64,000 nucleotides of DNA, taken from positions 496,001 to 560,000 of the forward strand of contig WWBZ02000010.1 in the NCBI GenBank assembly GCA_011503125.2, written 5' to 3'. Source of the DNA: Botryosphaeria dothidea. Its lineage: Eukaryota; Ascomycota; Dothideomycetes; Botryosphaeriales; Botryosphaeriaceae. This document shows positions 54,395 through 64,000 of the stretch, one piece after another (positions within the stretch are counted from its first letter, which is position 1; each line of letters begins with the position of its first letter). The notes beneath the pieces were generated by a model. The model made no database searches. It was not told where the DNA came from and saw only the letters and a list, made by a program, of their open reading frames with translations. Both the position numbers and the translations under genes were made by a program.

Positions 54395-55120
54395 TCAAAA
54401 GAGCGTCCTCAACAGATGCCTAATTACCACTTTCCTATCACCCTGATCCCCCGGTCTGTGCACACTTTTCAACGGGAACCATTTTTTCTGTCTTCGACAA
54501 TACTTCCTCAGCTCTCCAACGCTCTGGAAAATCCTTACTTCCTCCTTGTTATGACTCTTCGCTCGAGCCCAATGAATCAAGTCTACGAGATTGACATGCT
54601 TTTCCCGCAAGGCCTTTCGACATGCTTTATGGTCGCACGGCAGCGGTTTGATACCCACGGCCCCATATAGCGCGTGCCAATTGCCCAACTTTTCCTCGCT
54701 GCCAAACCAGATATCCGACTCGGCTCGCATAGCTGAGTGGTACTTCTGCTTCGCATGCTCGTAGTTCGAATTGCCGTCTTCCCAACGCATATGTGTACGT
54801 AATGCGGCGAATGCGTCGGACGGAGCGTGCGCACGCTGGTATTAGAAGCCATTCTCTGCCTCATAAACCCGGAAGAAGGAGTCGAGGGGCGTGTCTTTCG
54901 GGTTTGGGTCCGGCGGATGCTTGCTTCGGATGTGGCTTTCCAGTCCGAGGATAGACTTAAAGGATCTGGCGCAATGGGGACAGGCGTGGCGTGTGGCTGT
55001 ATTTGCCCCGGAGCTGCGGTCATGATCCTGAGGGTCTTGGAGTTGGCGATTCTGGGTGAAGAAGGTCCTCGGTTTGAGAGTTCGGGAAGCTACTGCTTGT
55101 CTGCGACGAAATACTATCAC
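54395..55120 (-). pseudogene. C2H2 zinc finger fused to conserved fungal domain, one TAA
   Basis: A single minus-strand frame of 241 codons with one TAA at 54842-54844. A classical finger CPHCARSFKSILGLESHIRSKH lies at about residues 47-68. Then comes DSFFRVYEAENGF(stop)YQRAHAP, WEDGNSNYEHAKQKYHSAMR, LGNWHALYGAVGIKPLP, KHVNLVDLIHWARAK and RKYCRRQKKWFPLK, which follow the same domain order as the separate protein at 14618-15207. A CAA (Gln) codon is the likely ancestor of the stop. The finger suggests DNA binding; the domain's role is unknown. Confidence 0.68.
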
Positions 55121-55827
55121 AAACCTCGAATATTATCGGCGGAACGTTGAGTGAGCGTAGCTGAGGGCTGGGTTCTGCAATTTGATACAACAACAGCGAT
55201 ACTTACAGGAGAAAGGACGGAGTATGGGGGGTGTATAAAGAACTCCTCCTAAGCCTCTAGAAGCACCGAGGTAGCTAGCGTCAATGAATTATTATTGCGC
55301 TTAGTAATGACGGAGATTGAATACCTCGCGATTTTCGCTGGGTATAATCCCAGGTACATGCCGTAATGTAAGTGACGAGAAGACTTTGCGCCGTTTTCTC
55401 CCTTATGAAGTCCTATTGGGCGAAGAAGAACTGGATGCGTAGATCCATCCCATGCAATGGGCCACTTTGTTGCAAGCGAGCGTCGAAACCTGGAAAGGAC
55501 AAAAAGCATTGTACTGGCTCCTCTTGAGGTGGTGAGTTCTTAAATTTAGGTGTATGATAGCAATAATGGTATACCTTCGAAAGAAAAAAGGGCCGAGCAA
55601 GGTGGATTTTCGCTTGTGGATATTTAGTCCTCCCGCCGTCAAGTTACGTCGCTATGGTGCGGGCTACGGATGCCCAACAAAAACGTTGTAATACATGGCA
55701 ATAAGTTCTTATCTATCGGTTGCTACCCCGCAAGCGCAGGGCGGGGATAATCCCTCTTTCATGCTGGAACTTTTTGAATTGACCGAGAATAGTTGACAGG
55801 AGTATCCCTTACCAATTTGAAACTATA
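55121..55827. other. Intergenic, no gene seen
   Basis: Short frames only. The left part is upstream of the C2H2 gene. No repeat recognised before the delta LTR at 55828. Confidence 0.35.
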
Positions 55828-55887
55828 TGTTGGATTGTTGATGAACAACGATGATCCATTAATGATTGCCATGAAGAGGAAGAGGGC

Positions 55888-57828
55888 TTGATTGATTGAT
55901 TTTACCTCGTTTATATACTAGCTACGTAGTTTGCCTCCCGTGGGGCTTATAGAGGGGTGGAGTGTCCATCTTTTTTTTTTCTAGACAAATGAGATCCTCC
56001 GCTTCCTTCCTATTTACAAATAAGAATTTCTCGTGTACTCTGCTCTTTTAAAAACCCTTATCGTACGTGCGCTTATAGCGCATTGCGCCTGCTCCTATAT
56101 ACCTCGGTTTCCTGTACTAGGCCTTGGAAGAGGAACCACCCTTTTGGTCCGAGGATGGCCCTGATTCTCTCTACCCTATTTAGGTTTGCTGGGTACTTCC
56201 ATTTCGCTGCTAAGCGGCAGTCGATGAAGTGCCATTGTGTTTTTCTTTCTCCACACTTGCAGGTAATCTCTGCATCCTCGTGTTTGAATCTTTCATGGTA
56301 TTCCGCAAAGTCTCTATGACCAGACCTCTCTGCGAGGAGCCGGTGTAGCACGTTCCGTGGTAGTGCTAGTGCTGGATTCCGGTTTCCCACTTGTAGACCT
56401 AGGTGTTGGTAGGTTGGAGTTTGTTGTTTTTCCCACCAGGCTGTGAGATCACGTGTCCGCTCCTCCTTATTCTTCCTTCTCATCCAGGCTACTGTTGCTA
56501 GCCCTTGCTCTACGTTTAGTGCCTTCGTTGCCGCCTTCGCTAGTAGGTCAGCCTCCTCATTTCCTATGATCCTCATATGTCCTGGAGTCCATCTCGTTTC
56601 CATACTGATAGGTCGTAGTTTGATCCGTAGTGACTTTAGCTTCTCAAACTGCGCTTGTGAGCTTGCTGGCGTGCTTCCATCGATGCCTTGAATCACTAAG
56701 GTGTTATCGATGCATAGGGCTATCCTTGATGCCTTTAGCCTATCCATATTCGCTTTTACCCACTGAAGTCCCTCCGTTGCTCCTCGGATCTCTACGTCGA
56801 ACACTTCAGCTTTACTTAGGGTTCCAGTGCTGGTGTAGATTCTCGTCTTATTTTGGTAGACTACAAAGGACCATGCGGTTCTCGAGTCAAGCCCCGATCC
56901 ATCCGAGTAGATTTGGACCGTTCCTGGTGGGTCTGCTTGTAGCTTTTCCTTGAATTCCTTTACGCCTGCCTCCTTTCCTTGTAGTACCTTCGCATGGCCG
57001 TCACGGTAGGTAGGTAGTATTAGGGCTGGCCGCTCGCATTCCTCAGTGAGTTGGGCCATTCTCTGTACCCGTGTTACTCTCCACTGAGCTTCCTGGTCTA
57101 AAAAGGGCCGTCCCCTTTTCTTTTTCCTTGAGCCCTGCGCGTCCGTGCCTGGCTGAACTCTCGTTGCTAGCGGGTGATGCTCATCCAAGAGGCGGAGTCT
57201 AAGTGATGCTCTCTTCCGGATCTGTTGTAGGAGTACTCGTGCTGGTGGGATCCCTGATTCGTAGTGTAGTATAGGCACTGGAGTTGTCCGCCATACCGGT
57301 AGAACTGCCCTCGCCGCCACGCGAAGTACTCTATCAATGATGCCGACGTGCTTAGTTTGAGCCAGTTTTGCCTCTTCGTTCGTGTGTCTCTTTCTTGAGG
57401 GCTTTGTGAGCCCCTCATACCAGACCTCTGCTCCGTACGTAGTAACTGGGATTACGCATGCCTTCGCAGCCTTTACTGCTGCCGCCGGCGGCATGCCCTT
57501 CGTTACCCGGTTAAGGGCCCGAAGGTGCTGTGCAACCTTGCCTCCTTTTGCTCCCCAGACCTCCACGTGGTGTTTAAAGTTGAGCTTGGTGTCGAGGTAG
57601 ACGCCTAGCCATCGCACTGGGTCAGTTGCGGGTAGTATCTCGAGGTCTTCTACTCTAACTGAACCTACTCCTTGGCTTCTCTTTCTAGAGAAGTGGAGTA
57701 GCTCGTACTTATCTGGGGCAAACGTAATGGCGTTTTCTTTACCCCATGCGAGTGCATCCGCTAGGTCTTCCTCGAGGGCTCGTATAGTATCTTGCGTGCT
57801 ATTACTGATCCTTAAGAAGCTAACGTCA
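55888..57828 (-). mobile_element. LINE family 2, 5'-truncated, relatively young
   Basis: Inserted in the delta LTR with a 14-bp duplication AAGAGGAAGAGGGC (55874-55887 and 57829-57842) and a TTGATTGATTGATTTT tail. It carries one long open frame (see the next entry), unlike the family 1 copies, so it is younger or escaped RIP. The 5' part of ORF2 and all of ORF1 are missing. Confidence 0.9.
56073..57617 (-). CDS. LINE ORF2 C-terminal part: RT thumb + RNase H + zinc motif
   Basis: 514 open codons. RT connection region MRWLGVYLDTKLNFKHHV, then the RNase H domain: QIYSDGSGLDSRTAWSFVVY (Asp), AEVFDVEIRGATEGLQW (Glu), ALCIDNTLVI (Asp) and RWTPGHMRIIGNEEADLLAK (His and Asp), all four catalytic acids in place. 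At the C-terminus CKCGERKTQWHFIDC is the CCHC-like motif. The frame also continues without stops upstream of the first Met into the RT, to about 57820. RNase H removes the RNA strand during target-primed reverse transcription. Not autonomous because the endonuclease is absent. Confidence 0.85.
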   Translation of the reverse strand: MRWLGVYLDTKLNFKHHVEVWGAKGGKVAQHLRALNRVTKGMPPAAAVKAAKACVIPVTTYGAEVWYEGLTKPSRKRHTNEEAKLAQTKHVGIIDRVLRVAARAVLPVWRTTPVPILHYESGIPPARVLLQQIRKRASLRLRLLDEHHPLATRVQPGTDAQGSRKKKRGRPFLDQEAQWRVTRVQRMAQLTEECERPALILPTYRDGHAKVLQGKEAGVKEFKEKLQADPPGTVQIYSDGSGLDSRTAWSFVVYQNKTRIYTSTGTLSKAEVFDVEIRGATEGLQWVKANMDRLKASRIALCIDNTLVIQGIDGSTPASSQAQFEKLKSLRIKLRPISMETRWTPGHMRIIGNEEADLLAKAATKALNVEQGLATVAWMRRKNKEERTRDLTAWWEKQQTPTYQHLGLQVGNRNPALALPRNVLHRLLAERSGHRDFAEYHERFKHEDAEITCKCGERKTQWHFIDCRLAAKWKYPANLNRVERIRAILGPKGWFLFQGLVQETEVYRSRRNAL

Positions 57829-57945
57829 AAGAGGAAGAGGGCAGGTGACCCGCTTGCCTCTTATACGAGTGATTGTGGCTAAGCTATGTGGTGTGATATA
57901 AGGAGACCATCAAGTGACCTAAAACACGTGATTTCCTACACTATA

Positions 57946-58690
57946 CTAGCGCAAATGCTGGTCACCATTTCCCCAAAAACTGGTTTAGAGTGAGTTGATT
58001 GTATAGGCAGCTGTTTGTACCGCCTACCAGTGGAAAGTTTTCATGGAGAATTACAATACTGGCCGTCATACAGCTGCCGGGAAGGCAAGTTACCGTGAGG
58101 GCGCGCCGCACAAAATGCCCCTGCAGAGCAAACTTTCAACCACTATGGCAGGTCGCCCTTGTATTACGCCATGCGTTGGTGTCGGAAAGAGCTCTACCAG
58201 GATGTTCGATCGACCGGCCCGCCACGACGGGCCTTTGCGGAACATATGCGCTAGCCTTGTCAATTAGGGGCCCGTTTCACATATGGAGCTTACCCTGGCG
58301 ATGCGGTACGCAACCAAAATCTGGCTAAATCCGAAAGTCATGGCAAAGCTAAGATAGCTTTCTCAAGCTATGAGAAAGAAGAGCGGACCATATTTATATT
58401 GTGGCTCTACGTGCGCGGTTGACTACCGTGGCGCCGCTAACAATACTGAGAGGTAGCACGAGACCGTGCATTATCTTCAATAAGCTAGCTATGTTTTACC
58501 TTTATTAGAATAGAATCTAGAAAGCTTCTAGCTTGCGTTTTGGTAGGTGTGGTCGAGTACAGTTATTGTGTTGTACTATGCAAGGGTCAGTGATGGGACT
58601 TAGGTGTGTAGTACCTAGGAGAACGCGGTCAGACCTGTGCGAGGAGAGAAAGCTAATGTGGCGCCGCGTGACCATATAGAAGCAGGATCG
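57946..58690. other. Intergenic, no supported gene
   Basis: Short frames only. A hairpin GGCCCGCCACGACGGGCC lies near 58217-58234. Nothing else is recognisable. Confidence 0.35.
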
Positions 58691-58754
58691 GTAAAATTAA
58701 AGGACAACGATTACGGTGGCTTCGCTGTTAGGTTGAGACGCAAATTTAATTGAA

Positions 58755-59465
58755 CTAGTACCAGGTCTTCCCAGTGCGGTGATGCACGTCGTGCACGATG
58801 ACGCCGTCAGTCTGCGTCACGATCCGCGCTGGTCCTCCAAAAGCCTCCACCCAGCCGCGTGCGTTTTCCTGCAGTACCTCCTTCTCTTGCTGGTTCCTTG
58901 TGTATACCGCAATATCCCCGCTCCGAAGCTGCTTTGCCGCGACTACTTTGATCTTGTTCACCTCGGGGTCCGTCCGCGACTCCAGAGCACGGTTAGTGCG
59001 TTCTTTGAGGTGGGTCGGAGGCTGCGAGCGGAGGTGGCTGATCATCTACGGGTCCGTAAGCTTGATCACCAATTCACGGCATTTCTCGGTCGGGCTTCGC
59101 GCGGGGTTGGGTTGCGTCTGCGCCGTCGCTGTTCGTAGTGTTGCTACTCGCGCCCAGGTCATGGGGCTGTACTGCGTGTTCTGCTGGTGAAGAGGGGCTG
59201 CCATATTGATGGTGTCAGTGGTGCGTTTGATGGCGCTGGTGTCCCTCTTGATATCGTTCGCGGTCTGGAAAACTGAGCTCATGGCCGCCCTCAGCTCGGC
59301 CGGCGTCGGCTGGCCGAGGGCTTTATCGCACAGATCAATGGCGCTCCCGATCAGCGGGGCGATAGTGTGGTAGCGGAAGCTGCGTCTGTGGTCGCCTGCA
59401 TCGTTAAGGAGCTCTTTTGCCGGGATCCTAAGCTGTGCGGCAGGTGGCTGTTTTTCTCGACAGCT
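58755..59465 (-). pseudogene. LINE ORF1 (gag-like) fragment
   Basis: The minus strand reads AKELLNDAGDHRRSFRYHTI, IDLCDKALGQPTPAELRAAM, SPMTWARVATLRTATAQ, ELVIKLTDP(stop)MISHLRSQPP, LESRTDPEVNKIKVVAAKQL and SGDIAVYTRNQQEKEVLQEN, the coiled-coil and RNA-binding-like order of fungal LINE ORF1 proteins, as in copy 1 but from another family. A TAG at 59046-59048 interrupts one continuous frame, and the knuckles are missing to the left. Confidence 0.68.
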
Positions 59466-59660
59466 ATCAAGCGGTCACGTGGACATTCTTACACGTGTCG
59501 TCTGTCACTATGCGTTTCATGATTTAACACGCCGCTAACCCACTACCATCGCCTAACTACAACTCATTGCGATCGTTGCTTCACTCTTTGCACTCTCGAA
59601 ATTCATCGGATAAACTCGCCAGCTCCCTTCCAAGGAAGATCGTTTCACTTTGTCGGAAGA

Positions 59661-60599
59661 ATGGCACTATGGCGGTGGGTCGCGCCTTACCAACTACCTG
59701 CATGCGATTGCCTTAGTCTCGGTCGGGCGCCTTCACAGGGCATCGTGTATGCAATCAACGAATTCATTGTCGCCAAACTACCTGTCCAATACTGCTTGCC
59801 CGATTCAATAGATGAGGGAGTACAAGATCGCCTTGAGAGCGCTTTGGAAAGCCTCGACCTGTTCGCGAAAGAAGCTAGGCTATACGACCTGTTTTCCCAA
59901 AACCCCCACCCACACATTGCCCGATGCCTCCATGCCGAGCCACAGACGGTTCTCTTCATTGAGCGCCTTTACCCACTAGGGGACTCCATCAAGCGTGCCA
60001 ACCAGACTACACGATATCGATGGGTTACCGAACTCTGCAGCGCGGTCGCTTACTTGGAAGCACTCGGCTACATCCATGGCGATCTTGCGCCTCGGAACAT
60101 TGGAACCGCTGGCGACTCCCTCAAACTGTTCGATTTCGGCGCCGCAATAAACATCACCCACGATGGATTCGATGTTATGAAGAACGAGGAGTATAGCGCT
60201 TTGGCGACATGTATTCACTTCATTCTTTCCGGTGTTGATCCATTCGGTAGCGTGCATTCTATCAAGGAGTTACGCCAGCTTCAAAGGAAAATTGCCGAAG
60301 GGCGAGGGGAAGTCCATCCTGATGCGAGGATACTTGAGGACGTCATCCAAGATTGCTGGACCGGCCGCAATCCAGCCATGACCTTCGCAACGCTCTATCA
60401 GAAGATAAGAACGGGGCTGGGATTCAAAGAGGTGGGCAGGGGATTCGATTCAAAACGTCAGAGTACCTTAGAAGTCAAACGGGACTGCATGGATTGGCTG
60501 CGGCAAGCGAGGACCAACCCTGAATGGAAGAGTGAGGTTGAGTACCGCTTAGCATGGGAAAACTTGGCTGTCGTGGGAATGCTACCAGAAGACCAGTAA
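59661..60599 (+). CDS. Small protein-kinase-like protein, intact
   Basis: 312 open codons. A glycine-rich-like loop (SLGRAPSQGIVYAI, about residues 19-32), Lys39 in EFIVAKLP, alpha-C Glu near residue 71 (FAKEARLYDLF), the catalytic loop YIHGDLAPRN (HGD at 139-141, Asn146 in place) and DFG at 158-160 (KLFDFGAAI) are all recognisable. HGD instead of HRD occurs in many fungal kinase-like families. The C-lobe is short and ends with a Trp-rich helical tail (WLRQARTNPEWKSEVEYRLA). No introns and no stops. Substrate unknown. Confidence 0.82.
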   Translation: MALWRWVAPYQLPACDCLSLGRAPSQGIVYAINEFIVAKLPVQYCLPDSIDEGVQDRLESALESLDLFAKEARLYDLFSQNPHPHIARCLHAEPQTVLFIERLYPLGDSIKRANQTTRYRWVTELCSAVAYLEALGYIHGDLAPRNIGTAGDSLKLFDFGAAINITHDGFDVMKNEEYSALATCIHFILSGVDPFGSVHSIKELRQLQRKIAEGRGEVHPDARILEDVIQDCWTGRNPAMTFATLYQKIRTGLGFKEVGRGFDSKRQSTLEVKRDCMDWLRQARTNPEWKSEVEYRLAWENLAVVGMLPEDQ

Positions 60600-61200
60600 T
60601 TTCAAGAACTCGTGTGGCCTAGCAGGAAAATCTTCCTTTCCATACCGCGACACTCGGCTTTCTTATCCGAACATTGCAAGATAAGGCCACCAGGTGTCTC
60701 GCCTTGCACCCTACCCCGCCTCAGCGCGTGTCAAAGGATACAGCAATGATCAGCATGCTGCTGATGACGACTCAATAAGGATTGCATACAGCGGCTTGTT
60801 GGGCAACAAGTTATTGGTTGCAATTTGCAGTCGTGTCAGCATAGATGATGTTGTCGTCTTCTGACGTCATCCACGTGCTCATCGATAGCATCTTCGCCTT
60901 CCTCATTAGAATATGGTTGCATGTCAGACAGCGTCCGCACTTGGAGATTCAAACTACCCCGCCCGCAACACCGTCGCCTTATTGCACTAAATATATAGCC
61001 GTTACTCTCCGAACTTCCGGTCGTGTTCATCTCTCCTGGGCTCTGGTCCAAGGTAAGGCACTCTGATTTTACGCCTCCGCTGTTCTCACCTGACTGGAAG
61101 CAGCAATCATAGAGCAGCACCATAGCAAACATTTGGTTTCAACTCAACTCAAATCAACCCAGACCAAAGATCTTCGTGAGTAAAGCAATAACAGTCGATT
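60600..61200. other. Intergenic, no gene seen
   Basis: Downstream of the kinase gene. Short frames without recognisable content; the right end is the likely promoter of the small Cys-rich protein. Confidence 0.35.
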
Positions 61201-61434
61201 ATGACTTCTTGGATATGTAGCTCATTCAGGTGCAGTACCATGTGTGTCAAAGGAGCACCTGGCACGAAGTACCTGAAGTGCGGTCACTTGGTGGAGGGAT
61301 CGGAGAGGGTTATTCAGTGTCAGGACTACCCCAATGGGCCTAATTGCCAGAATCCTCCTTTCAGTCATTCGTTGACGAGTAGCAAGAAAAATCTTTGGTG
61401 TCCTGACTGTGTTGCCAATGGAAAGAGCAATTAA
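61201..61434 (+). CDS. Small Cys-rich protein, 77 aa
   Basis: MTSWICSSFRCSTMCVKGAP, then KYLKCGHLVEGSERVIQCQD, CQNPPFSHSL and NLWCPDCVANGKSN. The pattern KxxxCGH...V.C......C......WCPxC is that of small fungal proteins with a putative zinc site and no known function. No signal peptide is apparent. Possible but unproven gene; an upstream short exon could exist. Confidence 0.45.
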   Translation: MTSWICSSFRCSTMCVKGAPGTKYLKCGHLVEGSERVIQCQDYPNGPNCQNPPFSHSLTSSKKNLWCPDCVANGKSN

Positions 61435-62581
61435 TGTTTGTGTGATCATGTACGAGGTCATCAAAGAATGGCAACTAGTTGTTATTATCGCTTGATCCCA
61501 GATTTAATGTCACGTCCTGTGTTTACTGTCGGGGTTTGGCCAGAATATCAAAATCCTGTTGCGCTAGCTTGCGCCTGGTTCCTCCCAGCGTCCGCGACAC
61601 TAGCAATGCCCCCGACCTTGCCGACAACCTCCTGTATCGAGAGTATTTTTAACGGGACATATGCTTCTGCAGCCATCCGGTGACCAATGCCTCTACCAAA
61701 TCGACCCCGGCCAGGGATGTTGTGCTTCCAGAGATGTTTTGGTAAAGTAATACCGGCACTTTCGTGTATTTAGATAACAGGCCTTGCCTTGAGTGAGTCC
61801 CATCGGATTTAGCAAGGATGCAGGTTACACACACTACTCTGCCAGCCAAGTAGACCATATCTCCAAGTTCAGCTTCACTGCTTTGATGAGCGAGTCTCTG
61901 CAGGAGCACATCTCAAAAAGGCTGAGAAGCTGGAGGGACCCGTCGGCTGGCATATTCCGGTGGCGAAATCAGGGGGAGCAGCGACATTGTTGGATGAAGG
62001 ATGTGGTGTTGGTCACATGAGCAGCAAGCCGCATCCCACAGATTCCAACACTCCAGTCAGTATAGAAGTTGGGAAGTACTGAGATAGCTGCACCCGGCCG
62101 CTGCAAGGTTGCGCAAAGGAATTCATCTTGGATACCAGGGAAAACGGTCATCAACGCTCAGACGTGTAACACACCGGAAGGTGGTAGGGAGATGAAGATG
62201 TGTAGCGTGGAGTGGGCAATTGTGGGGCGCGGAGCATCGCAGTTCAGCCCTTCACATACACGCATTTCATTCTAGTAGCACAGACAGAGATGAAATTGGT
62301 GCAGAAGGGCCAATGCTTTACTTTTCTCCAAATTGTAGTGTAAAAAAGCATGGCCCAGATATTAAATTTGCCGGCATAAGCCTCCATTTTGCACAAGGCT
62401 CTCGTATCAAAACCTTCCACAGCCTACCTATGAATCGGTTCTACGGTGACATCAACAATGGTCTCAATCCGCCTTTGGAATAAGTATGCGACCCGATTTG
62501 CCGCATCATAGGACAAGAACCAGTAGAAGCACTTGCCCATTTCTGAACCTGCTATTACCACCAAGATGCGAGGTACATAAT
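61435..62581. other. Stretch without a supported gene
   Basis: Frames on both strands are short (up to 87 codons) and none has recognisable motifs. Minus-strand pieces at 61649-61909 and 61969-62154 have protein-like composition but no joinable exons. Confidence 0.35.
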
Positions 62582-62843
62582 TGTTGCAGTTCCCTCGGGA
62601 ACTTGCTGAATGCGCAGCATATCCTTGCGTGCCTAGGGAGAGAAAACGAAGATGTAGAAGACTCTGATATCTGAAGGTAGTAACTATGGTGGCTTAAATA
62701 CATGACTGTTGGGTACAAATTAGGTAGAGTTAAGGTAGTGATTGGGCAGATATTGGGTAGTGTTTTTAAGCACGGAGCAGGTTGGGTAGTAGGTAGGTGC
62801 CTAAATTGCCACCGTATGCCCAAGTGATGCCTAAACCGTTACA
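62582..62843 (-). mobile_element. 3' LTR of a Ty1/copia element
   Basis: On the minus strand it begins TGTAACGG and ends GGAACTGCAACA, preceded by the purine tract AAAGGGGGTG, as expected of a polypurine primer site just upstream of a 3' LTR. Length 262 bp. The outside pentamer is ATAAT; its partner lies beyond the window. Confidence 0.7.
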
Positions 62844-64000
62844 CACCCCCTTTATAATAGCTTATTGAATAGTTATTATAATAAAAAGAAATGCTAGATA
62901 GGATAAATAACGGTAAATTGAGTATACTAAGTCCTAGAACGCCGAATAAGGAAGGTTTATTTTGCAATTTAAGGCCTATTCCTGGCCTATAACGGGCTTA
63001 ATATCCGTTAGGTTAAGTTATTTTACGAATTGCCTGAATCGCTGGGGCGGTAGTTGCTTTGTAAGGCCGTCCGTAATCATTTCGGCTAATAGAGACTAGG
63101 TAAGGGAAATCCGGTTCTTACGGACCTCCTGGCGTAGCCAATGGTAATAAATATCGACGTATCGTAGCTTGGTATTAAGCTAAGGTGTAGGTTCTTCGAG
63201 TAGTCGAATCGTTTGGCGGTTATCGCACTAAACATTAATAGAATAACCTGGGTTAAAGTCGAGTTCCTGGAAAAGACGTTCCCACTAAATTGTTTCTTTA
63301 GCCGTGGTTAATAGGGCTAGAAGTTTAGCTTTAGTGCTTAACGTAGTAACCGTCCGCTGCTTATTTACTATCCAGTCGATAGGGCCACCAAATAGTAAAA
63401 AGATTAAGCCTTAGTAGCTTTTCCGGGTCGTAGGGTTATTCCCGAATGAGGCGTCACTATAGGCAAGGAAAACCTGCTTTGGGGAATTTTCCCAGAGTCC
63501 TAAGAAGGAGATTGCAAGGGTCTTTATACCTAAAAGATACTCGATTACCCTATTAGCGTAGGCAAGGTGAAGAGGAGAGGGATTTTTAAGAAATTCGGAT
63601 AGCCTAGATAAGGCCTAAGTAATATCCGGCCTGGAGGTGACTACGGCGAAATTGATCGATCCGATACGCTATTGATAAGCGTATATTTCTTGCTCTATGG
63701 CCTGAGTAGTTGCTGGCAGGAGGTCCTCCTAGGGTAGCGGGGTAGAATAAGACTTCTGTTATAGGTTGAATTTTACTCCAAGTTTGTTAATATAGGAATC
63801 TTGGCAGAGATAAAGCTCTCGTTTAGCTCTATCTCTCGTAATCCTAATATTTAGGAACCAAGCAAGCTCTCCGAGCATCCGCATTTAATATACGAATACT
63901 AGCTTGCTTATAAACTAATTAGTAGTTTCCTTATCTTCGTGGCGGTAGAGGAGGTAGATATTATCTACGTAGAAGAATAGGATAAGTCCTTAGCCTTTAA
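62844..64000 (-). mobile_element. Ty1/copia polyprotein remnant (RNase H and RT), runs off the window
   Basis: The minus strand near 63480-63190 reads FLAYSDASFGNNPTTRKSY, LFGGPIDWIVNKQRTVTT, LSTKAKLLALLTTAKETI, WERLFQELDFNPGYSI and CDNRQTIRLL, the copia RNase H block in its usual order. Stops (TAG/TAA, probably RIP) interrupt throughout. RT-type sequence continues rightwards to the edge. Only the 3' part is inside the window. Confidence 0.8.

Larger units (their letters stand above)
55828..57940 (-). mobile_element. Solo LTR, family delta, split by a LINE
   Basis: LTR halves 55828-55887 (TGTTGGATTGTTGATGAACA...) and 57843-57940 (ending GATTTCCTACA) match the delta LTRs at 32388 and 32992. 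The outer duplication is CTATA (55823-55827 and 57941-57945), perfect. The LINE inside is a later insertion. Confidence 0.88.

Noticed and set aside
1..64000. tRNA, rRNA, CRISPR arrays and telomere repeats
   Set aside because: Scanned by eye for B-box-like GTTCGA contexts, rRNA cores, spaced repeats and TTAGGG runs; none were convincing.

Overview
This is eukaryotic, filamentous-ascomycete (Pezizomycotina) DNA. Genes carry short introns of about 46-78 bp with GT-AG ends and GCTAAC/CTGAC-like branch sites. Fungal-only families are present: DUF3435 recombinase, HET, Clr5, OTT_1508-type deaminase, the fungal PD-(D/E)XK family and a STAND N-terminal domain. Retroelement relics show transition-type decay with nonsense codons of the CAA/CAG to TAA/TAG and TGG to TAG kind, as expected of repeat-induced point mutation (RIP). 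I cannot fix the species. I see no rRNA, tRNA, CRISPR, telomere repeat or bacterial-type operon.

Layout. 0-5.2 kb: a decayed, nearly full-length LINE on the minus strand with a solo LTR inside its tail. 5.3-15.2 kb: a gene-rich block with a triple 19-bp repeat, a DUF3435 'captain'-type tyrosine recombinase (three introns, missing its second catalytic box), a deaminase-fold gene, two oppositely oriented solo LTRs, an intact PIF1-like helicase and a small conserved fungal gene. 15.2-27.6 kb: a BTB fragment, a LINE fragment, an MFS transporter pseudogene pierced by a solo LTR, a 546-codon unknown gene with one stop, a 356-aa conserved fungal gene and an unknown gene cut by a 68-bp repeat. 27.6-36.2 kb: LINE copy 2, an intact HET-domain gene, solo LTRs and LINE copy 3. 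37-45.5 kb: a membrane/coiled-coil/J-like gene, a truncated HET paralogue with a second 68-bp repeat, a Clr5-type gene and a frameshifted unknown gene. 47.3-50 kb: a fungal PD-(D/E)XK gene and a methyltransferase with two TAG codons. 51-53.6 kb: a breakpoint cluster of STAND, LTR, LINE and APH fragments. 54.4-59.5 kb: a C2H2 gene, a LINE nested in a solo LTR, and a LINE ORF1 fragment. 59.6-61.4 kb: an intact kinase-like gene and a small Cys-rich protein. 62.6 kb to the right edge: the 3' LTR and pol remnant of a Ty1/copia element that continues outside.

Interpretation. This is an accessory, repeat-rich compartment in which incompatibility or immunity-type genes (HET, STAND, kinase-like, deaminase-fold) sit among retroelements. 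The most notable item is the captain-like recombinase: captains are the first gene of Starship giant transposons, so the rightward genes may be remnants of cargo. No element ends could be proven, and the recombinase as read should be catalytically dead. Target-site duplications read directly here (AAATT, AGTTC, GCTTC, GTTTC, CCTTG, CTATA for LTRs; 13-14 bp for two LINEs) give a partial relative order of insertions.
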